Positions 9,082-19,072 of a stretch of 64,000 nt of DNA are shown one piece after another. Position 1 is the stretch's first letter, and each line of letters starts with the position of its first letter. The notes under the pieces were generated by a model, which saw nothing but the letters and a program-made list of their open reading frames with translations, was not told where the DNA came from and did not search any database. The stretch comes from Neoscytalidium dimidiatum (taxonomy: Eukaryota > Ascomycota > Dothideomycetes > Botryosphaeriales > Botryosphaeriaceae), in the NCBI GenBank assembly GCA_037367355.1, contig CM074699.1:3348001-3412000 (forward strand). The letters are read 5' to 3'. A program made the translations under genes and the position numbers.

Positions 9082-10355
9082 TTAATGCGTGATGTATTTG
9101 TCCCGTTTCAAGCAGAATGACAGTCTATCTGCTTTATTCCAATTCATAGCCCCGCCAACTTCCTGTCCTCCCCATTCCCTGGGCGAAGTCGAACCGGCCG
9201 AAGGCCCACTGCTTCAACAGCTTCTCGAGATCATACTAATCAAGAGTCAACAACTATCACGACAACAAAAGAACTGGAAGGAGTTACTTACCGTCGTCAT
9301 CTGGTCAGGAATGTTACTTAACACAACCGTCGTAAAGACGGACGTCAAGGCCACGTTTGATGCGCTCGACGTCAATAGCATTGTTTTGGTCGTCACGGCG
9401 ACCGGAGCCGAAGAAAGGTCGGCGTGGACCAGTGACGCCGCGGGTACCCTGTACGGCGCCACCAGCGTACAGTAGCTGAGTCGCGTGAGCGAGCCCATTC
9501 TTTCCGGCGCTCACTGGGCGCTCGATAAGCCGGTGGTTGATGCTCGAAGATCTCATGTAACGCATTGTGGGTGAGAGTGGCGGCAGCGGCGGCGGCGGCG
9601 AATGCTGGGTGTACCACCAGTCTGCAGCTAGCAGTAGCAGCTGTCAACAGTGGAGGAGGGGGGCAACGGCGGGCGAAAGGCAACAGCGGGCGAAGGCAGC
9701 GGCGGGCGAAGGCAGCGGCGGAAGGAGGGGGCAGCGGCGGTCACCAATCATCTTGGGTGTCGCCGCCAATACGACTGGTGAAGGCCGAATCCTGTATCTC
9801 ACATCAGTGCAGACGCATCTACAAAGAAGAGTGGTTGGAAAAGAGGGCTTAACATTATGCGGTTGCTGAAAGACTGTAGCAGATGCCATGGACCTGGCTC
9901 ATGCAGAAGGCAGAATGAAGGTCCTGACTTCCGAGGTGGTTGTCCATCGAGGACATAATTGCGAGGCAGGCTCTGCCAAGAGAGGCATCCACGTGGGCCG
10001 GGGCAGTGAGCTGAACGGAAATCCGACCCTCATAGCTGTTGAAGGGCAGGTGACGAGAGTGGACATCGTTCAGAAGGAGGGCGAAGTGCTCAACACTGAT
10101 GCACTCGACGATAATCTTTCCCTCCTGGAAGAGGCGACCGGCAAGCTGGCCCTGAGCATGCAAGGTGGCATACTCAGCCTCAGTGAGCGAGTCAAACTCG
10201 AAGATGACAGTTTTCTCCGCGATCTGGTACACGTCCTCAGCAGCCTCAGAAGGCGCTTGCCGATTTCTCGAGAGGCAGCGGCTGCTGTTGGCGACAGTCT
10301 CAAGGGAGAGTGCCGCGAAATATCGATGCCACGGTGGCGGCGGCTGCTGTTGCAC
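9082..10355 (-). pseudogene. Mei2-like RNA-binding protein pseudogene
   Basis: Fragments on the minus strand fall in the order expected of a fungal Mei2-like protein. A 5' part (about 10355-9880) reads as an RRM-like segment (KTVIFEFDSLTEAEYATL, FQEGKIIVECISVEHFALLL). A linker near 9400-9330 carries NNAIDVERIKRGLDVR, the signature just before the C-terminal Mei2 RRM. The next residues TTVVLSNIPDQMTT, equivalent to the TTVMLRNIP motif, are in another frame, as if CTTT were inserted in CGTCTTTACG. A 57-nt intron with a GTAAGT donor follows, then LLKQWAFGRFDF, and after another frame change VGGAMNWN, corresponding to the family's NVGYAFINF. No usable ATG opens the 5' part; a 21-nt exon at 10651-10631 with a GTAAGT donor is one candidate. 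Mei2 proteins bind meiotic RNA and promote entry into meiosis. This copy looks inactivated by indels, unless the window contains assembly errors. Confidence 0.55.
9662..9727 (+). repeat. 16-17 bp GC-rich minisatellite
   Basis: About four tandem copies of a unit of the type GGCAGCGGCGGGCGAA, with single-base variants, lie within the decayed Mei2-like locus. Confidence 0.7.
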
Positions 10356-10651
10356 GAGAGGGTGGGTTATAAAAATAAAAAATAAAAAAGAGGGCGGCGG
10401 CGGCGGTCGGCAGAAAAGTAAAAATACACAACCTTAAGCCGGCAGTTTCTAAAGCGCGAGACGGATCCTGCAGGACAGAGGCAGCGGGGGCAGGTAGCAG
10501 CAAGAGAGCAGGTCTGAATGATCGGTAGAACGAGGGCAGTAGGTGGAGGAGAGAGGCAGAAAGTCGCGCGCGGTGTTGCAGGTGCGGAGAGAGTCAGCTT
10601 GGATCAAGTCGCACAATGGCAGGAACTTACAACAGCCCGTATGTGACTCAT

Positions 10652-12857
10652 CGCGTGTTAGGCGAGCGTTTAGCTTTGCTGATCAATTTGAACGCCGCTC
10701 GCTTAGGTGTGCAACAAGCAGTGAAGGTGGTCTGCCTCTCTGTGACTGCTCGGCTCCGAATCTACCCGTAAAGCGTAAGAACGTGTGGCTCCAACCTAGC
10801 GACGCCGCTCTTGCTGAAGCCTTCATGTTGTTTGTCTGAAAACAAACGGCTCAGCAATGACTCCTTTCCTCATCAATCCTCACTTTCTGCAGTTTTCCAC
10901 CTCATATCATCGAGTCGCGACATTTCAGCACCGAGCGCTCCGCAAAATTATGCCAGGTAGAGACTGAATCATATTCCGCAGCTAAAATTCCCGATCAAAG
11001 ACGATCAGATGCGATTTTTTCACAGGAGTAAGACTCTATGATTATATATCAACGCAGATATCCAACCGGCTGGCAATTTCAATTATGTTACACGTGGAAA
11101 TCGAGTCCACGCAACAAAGGCATTCCTTCCAAGAGCGCGCCCAGATTACAGGTGTCTGTGTGAATAATTGACACTCTTAAACCTCTCAGCTGTGTCCAGC
11201 TGCCAACGAGTGTGCGCAGATAGATCAATGCGTTTGAAACATTGCTGAAGCTTCATAGACAGACGGAAATCGAAGAGACTTCGTTACAGCGGTTTGAGAT
11301 TTAATACTTAACACAACAAACTCGAGTCTTCCGGGAAACCGCTATTCCAAACAATGTCATACTTGAATCTTCGCCCATCGTATATAACCTGGAAATTGTT
11401 TGTCGATACGTTCAGACCTTCCTGGGAAAGGCAGACTCGGAAGAGCCTACGGTTTGGCATATCGTCATTTAAAGCCAACAGACGTGTTAGTCATGTTAGC
11501 CTTCGCTTCTTCCAAATTCGGGATCAAGTTAAACTGATGGATATACTTCTGTGGAGGTTTTGCCTTTGTTTTGGGCCGGACGACTTGATACAAATGTGTT
11601 ACGTTCCAGAGTCTATATGACTTTTGAGAAGAAAAAGGCTCAGCACATCTATTCAAAAGCCTTTGGAGCCGGTTCAAAATTCACGTTAAGGAGTCGACCA
11701 TGAGTCCCTGCCGCGACCGTTCCGAAGTATTCTCACGCAGCGTCAGAAAGCGCGACGCCTCTTTTTCTTTGTGCATACTCTGACCTACTGAACGCCTGCA
11801 TGAGTAGAGATTTTTTCCATTAGATTCATAAGCATTTGACCCTTGCTTTGGAGTTCCACCAATGATGAAAAGCAGGTAGCGAGCTGCCATGGGAGTGGCG
11901 AGGATTGACTGACTGAAAGAGCTTAGGATGCCGGAACCAAAGCAATTCGACCAGTATTCGCTGTGGAGTCTCTCAAGCTCTTTACCAGTATTTTCAAAAT
12001 TCTGGCGACCACCGCCGCGGGAGTCTTCTGAAAACCATGCCCTTCCGCGGGCAACTCCACCTCGAAGGATAGCTTCCAGTCAATTCAGAATTAACTCCAC
12101 TGTTGCAAGAGCAACAAGCTGGGCTTTGCACTTGACGGATAAGTATGGAATACTCCTGGAAGAAAAGATTTGTGTAGGTCGCAATGATTTTCTGGAGTCG
12201 ATTTCAATGGCATGACTGACTGAGGAGACAGAAGATTGTCATTGGATCTCGATCTACATTACGTCCAACCGATCGGTATTCATCGCATTGAACCACGCAC
12301 ATTGAAGTTTACCCTCAATGAATATGGCTGAACATACGACGAGCAATGTCACCTCTAGAGGATGGTTTGCTGAAGATGGGAAAGAGAAATGGTGACGTCG
12401 GAGATCGGAAAATCCCCGGAAGCGGCGCAGCAGTCATGGGTCAGGAGCATCATCCTCGACGATTAATACCTTCCCATCTCTGCAGACATCGTGCAATTCA
12501 GCTATTCCATGGCAGCTGCTATGCTGCTGTTACAAGCGCAAGATACCATCACCGGAACGATTCCTGGTCAAGTTCATGCTCGAACAGACATTGAGAAATA
12601 TTTCTGATGCTGCGGGCTACAGTTGCGCCCCCCGGACAGCCCCCCCGGACAGCTCGCTGCGTGGCACTTTTCCGACATTGCTTTCTCAGGATCTCGATGG
12701 CTTTCACTGACTTAACTTTCAAAACGCCCGATTTCTCAACATTCCACCGGTCAACTGTACAGCGACTCACCCATTCGTCGTATTCGCTATTCTGTTTATC
12801 GCGACTATTTGAGCTATATTGAGAATATGTCACAGCATTCTCTCAATAAGCACAGCA
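10652..12857. other. Intergenic, no gene seen
   Basis: AT-richer spacer with short frames only. A small direct repeat of a C-rich run followed by GGACAG occurs near 12630. No RNA or mobile element is recognised. Confidence 0.4.
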
Positions 12858-12994
12858 GCGTTGGTGGTTTAGTGGTAAAATTCATCGTTGCCATCTTCGC
12901 CGAGGCCTATAAGGAATTGCTCAATTTGAAAGAGCTCTCCAAGACCTCCGATGCCTGTCTCGATGAGCCCCGGGTTCGATTCCCGGCCGACGCA
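12858..12994 (+). tRNA. tRNA-Gly(GCC) with 66-nt intron
   Basis: The acceptor stem GCGTTGG (12858-12864) pairs with CCGACGC (12987-12993), with discriminator A at 12994. The D arm reads GGTGGTTTAGTGGTAAAA, the anticodon arm ATCGTTGCCAT...CGAT, and the T arm CCCCGGGTTCGATTCCCGG. An intron at the canonical position after base 37 spans 12894-12959. At 66 nt it is long for a tRNA intron and carries GGCC, which can pair with the anticodon. A T-run after 12997 can serve as the Pol III terminator. Box A and box B sequences are intact. Confidence 0.93.
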
Positions 12995-13443
12995 TCTATT
13001 TTGGCCCTGCGTAGGGGGGTATCTATGGCGTTGCGCAGTTTTTCTTTTGCCCGGCGTTCAAAGGTGGGCGGGTTCTGGGGCTCGGCCGTGAGCCGTGATC
13101 GTGCCGCGGTCCAGACCGTGTTGGCCTTTTCCGCCGCCCAAGGGATTTTTCCGGCTGGAAGCACACCGACGCGGAACCGTCTGCGCCTCCAGAACAAGAG
13201 CAGATGGCATTCATCTACCTACGGAGAGACGGTGGGAAGACGGGTGAGAGGATGTTCGCGCCGCCACGCGAAGACTCTGCTTGCGTCCAAATCATTGCAA
13301 CAACCCTCAAAGCTACGCGATGCCGAACACTTCTCCAACACTCTTGACGCCCTCAGATCTTGTTAGAGCAATCGTTTCTCTTTATATTTCTTTGAATTAC
13401 TCCTCTTTCCACAACAACACCATCAGCCGTTCGATGCGGCTCA

Positions 13444-13551
13444 TCTTCGATGGTCTAGTGGTCATGATTTCCGCTTGTCACCACTCGGGGCCAGGATCCT
13501 TCCCGAAGGAGATAAGCGCGGGAGACCGGGGTTCGATTCCCCGTCGGAGAG
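13444..13551 (+). tRNA. tRNA-Asp(GTC) with 36-nt intron
   Basis: Acceptor stem TCTTCGA (13444-13450) pairs with TCGGAGA (13544-13550), with discriminator G. The D arm is GGTCTAGTGGTCATGAT, the anticodon GTC is in loop TTGTCAC, and the T arm is CCGGGGTTCGATTCCCCG. An intron after base 37 spans 13481-13516, and removing it restores a CCGC/GCGG anticodon stem. TTTTT at 13556-13560 is the likely terminator. It lies 450 bp downstream of tRNA-Gly on the same strand. Confidence 0.93.
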
Positions 13552-14089
13552 TCATCTTTTTGCTCGATGATACGCTGCAATGTTACCGTTCGTTTTGCAG
13601 GCGCTCGGGTTAGTGACGTGGCGGTGGGGGTGATTTGCATAAAATAAAGCCGACGCACAATCGGTACAGCCGTCAGCGGCAACCTCTTTAGAGTGGTACG
13701 TGTGCTTTTTACAACCTCCCCAAAGTCAAGTTGGGGTTTGGTGTGTGGGTCAATGGTGATGGAGAGGGTCTGAAGTATTTTGAAACGAACGTTTCTCGAT
13801 TAGCAGCGTGTATTCTGTCATCGGGGCCTGGAAAGAGCACCTGAAAGCAGTGCTGAACAAAGCTATCAGAGAGTTTATCGTGCTGAAACCAGTGCCCGGC
13901 TTCCGAATGGGACTGAGCGCCCGACAACTTTTGCCCCTGGAAATCCTTTCTATGGTGTCTTTTTGGGGCCCGCAGCGACAAGGTCCCGGAAGCCTAAGGA
14001 TCGTGATCGAGTATGCGGTGGGTACTATGCGCCGCAAGAAAACGAGCCTAGCGGAAGCGAATTAGTCAGTTGGGGTGGCGAAGACTTAA

Positions 14090-14515
14090 TTACTGTATTA
14101 CGGGCATCAGTATAAAGCAGTATTGTAGGTGATAGGTGGCTGACGAACGGGAGTTGCGCAGTAGAATTAGTTGTGATAGCCATTCCACGGGCCCGGTGTT
14201 GGTAGTGACGCTCTCTTTTCCTAGAACGGTAATCACATCCGCAACAATCTTCCCCCGCACGGAGACCGGTGTAGCATCGCGCGTGAGCGGCTTCGATTCT
14301 AAATTATCGGCCCAGTGAAAATTCTGTTCAATGAGATAGTTTGCCACCTCGATGGCGGTAGTCTCCGAAATTGGTGAGTGCCTTGAGAAAACAAAATCAT
14401 CTTCGGAAGAATACACAAAACATCGGCTGGAATTGGATTTCGCTCCATCCCGTCGCTTTTTGATTTCCTCTGCCGTGGCCGTCTGTAAGAAGTCTAGATT
14501 GGCAGACTGAGCCAT
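14090..14515 (-). CDS. Hypothetical protein, single exon
   Basis: An ATG at 14515 opens a 141-residue frame. The N-terminal half is charged and helical (LQTATAEEIKKRRDGAKS), and the middle contains ETTAIEVANYLIEQNFHWAD and VSVRGKIVADVITVLG, which look protein-like rather than random. There is no signal peptide, membrane span or recognised domain. The last 25 residues have poorer composition and may be read-through beyond an unseen donor. A small orphan gene or a fragment of a decayed one are both possible. Confidence 0.4.
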   Translation of the reverse strand: MAQSANLDFLQTATAEEIKKRRDGAKSNSSRCFVYSSEDDFVFSRHSPISETTAIEVANYLIEQNFHWADNLESKPLTRDATPVSVRGKIVADVITVLGKESVTTNTGPVEWLSQLILLRNSRSSATYHLQYCFILMPVIQ

Positions 14516-16642
14516 GCAGATATTTAGGTGTAAAGGGTTAGTAGAGACGCTATGAAATGTCTATTTCGTCGCCAGAGACGGTACACGCAGTATCAAATTG
14601 TGGTCGGGTTGGAGTGAGCGTTGGAGTGCGTGCTTGTGCCATCAATGCAGCAGGAGCAATGATTCATATTTGTGATCAAATTACCGAAGTGAAAAAGTAC
14701 GACGCCGCAATATATCCAGTGCTGGCTAGTGGTCTTCATATCGTCCTATACTAATTTAACTTGCAGCTACTAATTGCTGTAGTTACGCGGTACTATAGTG
14801 TGCTATATAGCTCATGCTTAGTTAAGGTGGCGTGCTATCTAACAGGCTTCAGCATAAAATGTAAACCTGAGTTATGTTTTCTTTGTTTAATGGGGTGCAC
14901 AACAGCGTAAATTCCTCGGAAGCCGGCTCAACTTGCCCGGGTCCACGCGGCCGCCGGAGTGGGCTGACAGCTGGAGCAAAACCATCCGTTTTTGATTGTA
15001 AAGGCTACGTGGCGGAAATTGATTAGCTGAGACATGCTTGGCTCTCCGCCGTTTCCATCACTACCTCTTTTCCCGGCATTTCTTTTTTGAGGGGAAGTAG
15101 TGTGAGCAATTACGTAGAATAGTGGTGTAACTCCGGACAATGCCGAACGGAGTTTCCACCCACGAAGTCTTAGAGCACACAGCTAAAACGGCTCAGGGCG
15201 GAAAGCTGTGCCGCAGGAGCCGGCGGCGATTACGAGGGAAGTCGCTACTACGTATACTTCGTGTCCACGCATCAGGAAGCTGGAGTGGAGAACCTGTGCC
15301 ATCGTGACACGTATCGCTATCTCCAGTGCCCTAGTCATCTTTTGGTCTTCGGCTATTGCGCGCGGCTCCTAAGTCCCGCAGAATTGGGGGATGATATCTT
15401 TGTCGAGCGCTGGTTGCATTTTTGTTGTTCAGCTGAGCACATGGCGAGTTTTGAGGTGATGTGGGGTCTGAAAAGACAAGAGATATCGGAGGATTCTCAA
15501 AAAAAAAAAAAAAATGTGACGAAAGGATGCAAAATATTGGTTGAATTGCATTGGATCACTCGGATGGAACTTTAGAGAAACAGTATCCAACAGACCGGCG
15601 AGAACCACCTGCTCGCTTACTACCCTGACAAACGTGCTCAAACTCATCGCACATTACAAAGTACGATTCTTGCCAACCATATTCGAGCATACATTCCAGC
15701 GGCGGCGTATGCATTACGAACTTTCACGTTTCCTTATCCCGCAGGCTATGTTTTGGCACGTAGGCTTGTCGAAGACATTCCATGTGCAAACAAGCCTTAC
15801 AAAAACATCGCTTCTCTCGATCCGTGGGATAAGGCTATATATCTGGCGCGTATTTGACGATTCTGGTGGTGCATCTTCCATCTTCATGCGGATCTATGGC
15901 AGAACTGGCGGCACGGACAGTGGATGAGCGGGGGATGTGGTTCATTTGCTTCGGACGATAACTAGTAGCAAGGTCGCAAAGCAACTTAAAGCAGACACTG
16001 AAGGAAGAAAGTTAGAAGGTATGGTGAGAATACAGGGATGAACAAAGTTCAGGGAGCTGTGGGGCATGATTGACGGAGTGTCGAAGCAGTTTTTTTTTCT
16101 TTGTTCAATTTGTTCTTTCAGATCACAGGGTGAGAAAGACGCAAACTGTAGTTATTCAATGCCATCTCGTGATATGGACGTGGGCTGATGCTGCTGTTTC
16201 GATTCAACACGCGGGACGATATCACATTGTCGCTGCCAAGAGGCTCGAACACGTTCGCAAGACCCGACCGCTTATTCCACTGGCCATCGGGACTCAAGGT
16301 TGACATGGCTAGGTGGATCTGAAAGCGAATGAAAATGGACGTTCCAAAGTTCCAGTCCTTCAGCCATTGTGCCAAGGCTGCCACTGAGGGAACAATATCA
16401 GTGGCGAACAATGGCCATCTGAAGGAACAATATTAACACCATGAGCCAATCATATCCCAGCTTCAGTCAATCAACCGCCAGAATTTGTAACAAGCATGGC
16501 AGCCGTCATGTAGCTCTGCTTTGTTTATCTCTGTATATAGCCTCCCGCCTTCGAATCTATCCCAAACCACCTCCGTTAGGACAGATTCATCCTACTTACC
16601 AATACGATCATTAAATAACAAGGACGTTCATTAAAAAAAAAA
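14516..16642. other. Intergenic, no convincing gene
   Basis: AT-rich spacer with a 15-nt A-run near 15500. A minus-strand frame at 16118-16411 with a true ATG (97 codons) has some protein-like segments (VAALAQWLKDWNFGTS) but no supporting structure. Nothing else is supported. Confidence 0.4.
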
Positions 16643-17137
16643 ATGTACATTCCAACAATCCTCCTCGTCGTTGTCACCCCGCTAGCCTTCAGCGCTCCCA
16701 CCTCCACCAACCCCCTCGCAGCCCTGGCCCTCCCGTCCAACGCGTCGCTCGGCCTCGCCCTCCCCATCCCAGACGCTTCCAACGCCTCCGTGGATACCAC
16801 CAACGGCATCAGCACGCTCACGCCCCGAGCCGATCTCAAGCGCATGCGGTACTGCGAGCACGCGAACGGGCGGGGCGCCTGTTACAACCAGGACTTCGTG
16901 GGCGGCACGTGCTACGGGTTCAGCGCGTGGTGGAACGACCGCATCAGCAGCGTCTACGTCAACGTCGGCACGTACTGTGTGCTGTACGCTAACGGCGGCT
17001 GCGGCGGCAAGAGCGCTCAGGTCTACGCGCCGGGCGTGCTGGATCTGAAGACTGCGGGGCTGAACGATGCGGCGAGCTCGGTCAAGTGCTCCCCGGCTTA
17101 TGGGGCGAAGCCGAAGTGCGATAGGTGGAACTGTTGA
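16643..17137 (+). CDS. Secreted beta/gamma-crystallin-like Cys-rich protein
   Basis: An intronless 164-residue protein. Residues 1-18 are a signal peptide (MYIPTILLVVVTPLAFSA). Residues about 19-70 form a Ser/Ala/Pro-rich propeptide with two NAS glycosylation sites, ending in a Lys-Arg site (DLKR, then MRYCEH) suited to Kex2-type processing. The mature domain has eight cysteines and two Greek-key-like halves. The first, with YCEHANGRGACY and WWNDRISSVYV, matches the beta/gamma-crystallin consensus (YEHxNFxG ... WNDRISSV). The second, with YCVLYANGGCGGKSAQVYA and LNDAASSVKC, repeats the pattern. Family members include secreted fungal and bacterial proteins of this fold. An extracellular role, possibly effector- or antimicrobial-like, is inference. 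A TATATA-type box lies near 16532. Confidence 0.85.
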   Translation: MYIPTILLVVVTPLAFSAPTSTNPLAALALPSNASLGLALPIPDASNASVDTTNGISTLTPRADLKRMRYCEHANGRGACYNQDFVGGTCYGFSAWWNDRISSVYVNVGTYCVLYANGGCGGKSAQVYAPGVLDLKTAGLNDAASSVKCSPAYGAKPKCDRWNC

Positions 17138-17272
17138 ACACTGTTGGCTTGGAGAGGCGTTGGTGATGGTGGAGCTTTTGTGGAGAAGTAGAGGGGTTAG
17201 AGAGGGGTTTACGTTCAGGCCGGGCCTTCGGGTCTTTTTATTACTTAAAAAAATATCTGTATATACTAAGAC

Positions 17273-18090
17273 TTATTGCTTCACTCGCTTCTTCTGAGGA
17301 CCCTGATATCTTGAGAGATGAGGACTAGTAGACCACGATCGTCTCCGCTGTCCATAGCCACTGAAGTTGACCTGAGAGCCTTCGCCGGAATTTCTGCTGT
17401 TTAATTGGTCACGGAAACCTTGAGGTTTGTGAGGGATTGCCATTGATCGTAATGGAAGGCCGGTTCGATAGGGGCTGGGTTGGCTATTTGATGGGATGGT
17501 GGGCATGCGCTGCGGTCTAGCGTCCTTCCTGGCCAAGCCACAACGTGAGGAGTCTCCGTGTGCCGCAGCCTATTGGACGCAGAGCTCACTGTGTTGCTCT
17601 TGCTGGAGTCAATGGTAGCTAGTACCCGTATTTTAGTGGTAATTGATGGTGGGGGGCCGGAAAGGAGTTTCAAGGTTGCTTGGTGCTGTCTTGGGGAGCT
17701 TTACGGTCTAAATCTGAGATGAGGAACGCATGGTGTGAACGGTAGCGTAGGTAACCTTTGCGTGAATAGTCTTTTGTGGCAACATGAGCTTTGAAAGTGC
17801 TTGAAATGTAGATCAGAGCATATTCCAGGCTCTCTACCGACTCTGGATGCCCCATGTTTTGCGCCTCGTTTTGTTGGAATGGCTGCCCGACCACTATCTC
17901 TACTATCCCAGCTCCGCAAATTCTCTTTCAATTTCACCAGGCCATTCAGTATATTATGTTTGGCCAGCAAATTCTGCACAGATGCCTCAAACAGGCCAAT
18001 CAATCAATTAATTTGTTGCAAGCCGCAATCTGTGTAAAACTTGTTTCCGTACCCTCAGACAAAGAAATCGGAGCATTTCCGGTGATCATC
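17273..18090 (-). pseudogene. Decayed orphan gene with several frameshifts
   Basis: Protein-like segments run in order on the minus strand but in alternating frames: MITGNAPISLSEGTETSF from an ATG at 18090, then IGLFEASVQNLLAKHNILNG, then MGHPESVESLEYALIYISS and GYLRYRSHHAFLISDL, then a Ser/Pro-rich part, and finally GFRDQLNSRNSGEG with a basic tail (RYQGPQKKRVKQ). The first break falls at an ATTGATTGATTG run, where an 8-nt excess would explain the shift. The second is explained by one extra base. Introns do not resolve the breaks. I do not recognise the family. It could alternatively be several unrelated short frames. Confidence 0.4.
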
Positions 18091-18225
18091 TAGTCTCTTC
18101 TCCGCATGTATCCGCCTCCGCATCCAAGCCCAAAGAATTATCCAACAAGGCTTCTTTGAGCTCCTTCATGCTATGTATGACGTCTCCCCATAATCAATTT
18201 CGTCTCTCTTCTTGTCCCTTCCATA

Positions 18226-19072
18226 TCACTCCGGAATCCCTTCCAACAGTGTCTTCGTCGTACGTCTCAGAATCTTCTCACCACAGCACGGCTGCAATCC
18301 CACCCATCCCCGCTTGTCCACATCATCGAACCATTCTACAACGCACTCCCTACACAACACATGCCCACAACACCTAACCCCCATCGGATCTCTCGTCATC
18401 GGCGCGTAGTTCTCCTCGCGCTTATTCTGCAATAACAATCAGCGTCCCCCATCTCTTGTACCTCTTCTCCACCAAGCAAGAAAAGACTTTTCAAAAGAAA
18501 AGAGAGAAAAACCCTACCGTGACGTAGAACACCCTCCCACACCCCGAACACCACCGCTGCCCGGCCCCCAAACACGCAGCCTCCAGCCTAACTGCCCTCT
18601 CTCCGATCTCCTGGTCCTCAATCCACGCCACCGTCCCGCTCACGCGCTCCACCCCCAGCGCGCCGAGCACGACCTTCAACGCAACCAGCACGGCGCCGCT
18701 CACGACCACATCTTCCCCCGCCTTCCTCTCCTCCCTGTTGTCATCGCCGTTTTCCAGCACCCTGACCACAGCTCCCTTGACCCGCTTTCCCCCAGCCTTT
18801 AGTGTTTCGCTGTGGAACGCGACGGCGCGCAGCAGCAGCGCGTGGGCGCGCCAGTGGAACGACGCGGTCAGGCAGGACAGCGCGAGGGCGGTGCGCGAGG
18901 CGATGTCGGCGAGGTAGGCGGCATGCGTGTGGTGAGTGGCTTCGGGGAGGGCGACGGCGACGGCGCCGCTATTCTTGTGGCGAAGAGGCGGGTAGGATGG
19001 AGGATCGGTGGGCGTGGGGAGGTGGATTGCGGGCGTGGGGACGAGGACGCAGAGCGGTGGTGCGTGGGGCAT
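18226..19072 (-). CDS. RING-finger-like protein, two exons
   Basis: Exons 18518-19072 and 18226-18426 (minus) flank a 91-nt intron (GTAGGG donor, TTGCAG acceptor, phase 0), giving 251 residues. Residues 1-40 are Pro-rich and 45-170 are Ala/Val/Leu-rich helices. A RING-like motif spans the intron: C175-x2-C178 (CSGC), then C205-x-H207-x2-C210-x2-C213 (CGHVLCREC) and a final C232-C233 pair in place of the usual C-x2-C. The first three ligand sets are standard for a RING, so zinc binding and ubiquitin-ligase-like activity are plausible, but the last pair is aberrant. The exon break inside the RING parallels the 2.3-kb gene. Confidence 0.75.

Noticed and set aside
9661..9740. Tandem repeats as a possible CRISPR array
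   Set aside because: The units are directly adjacent with no spacers, and the genome is fungal, so it is a minisatellite.
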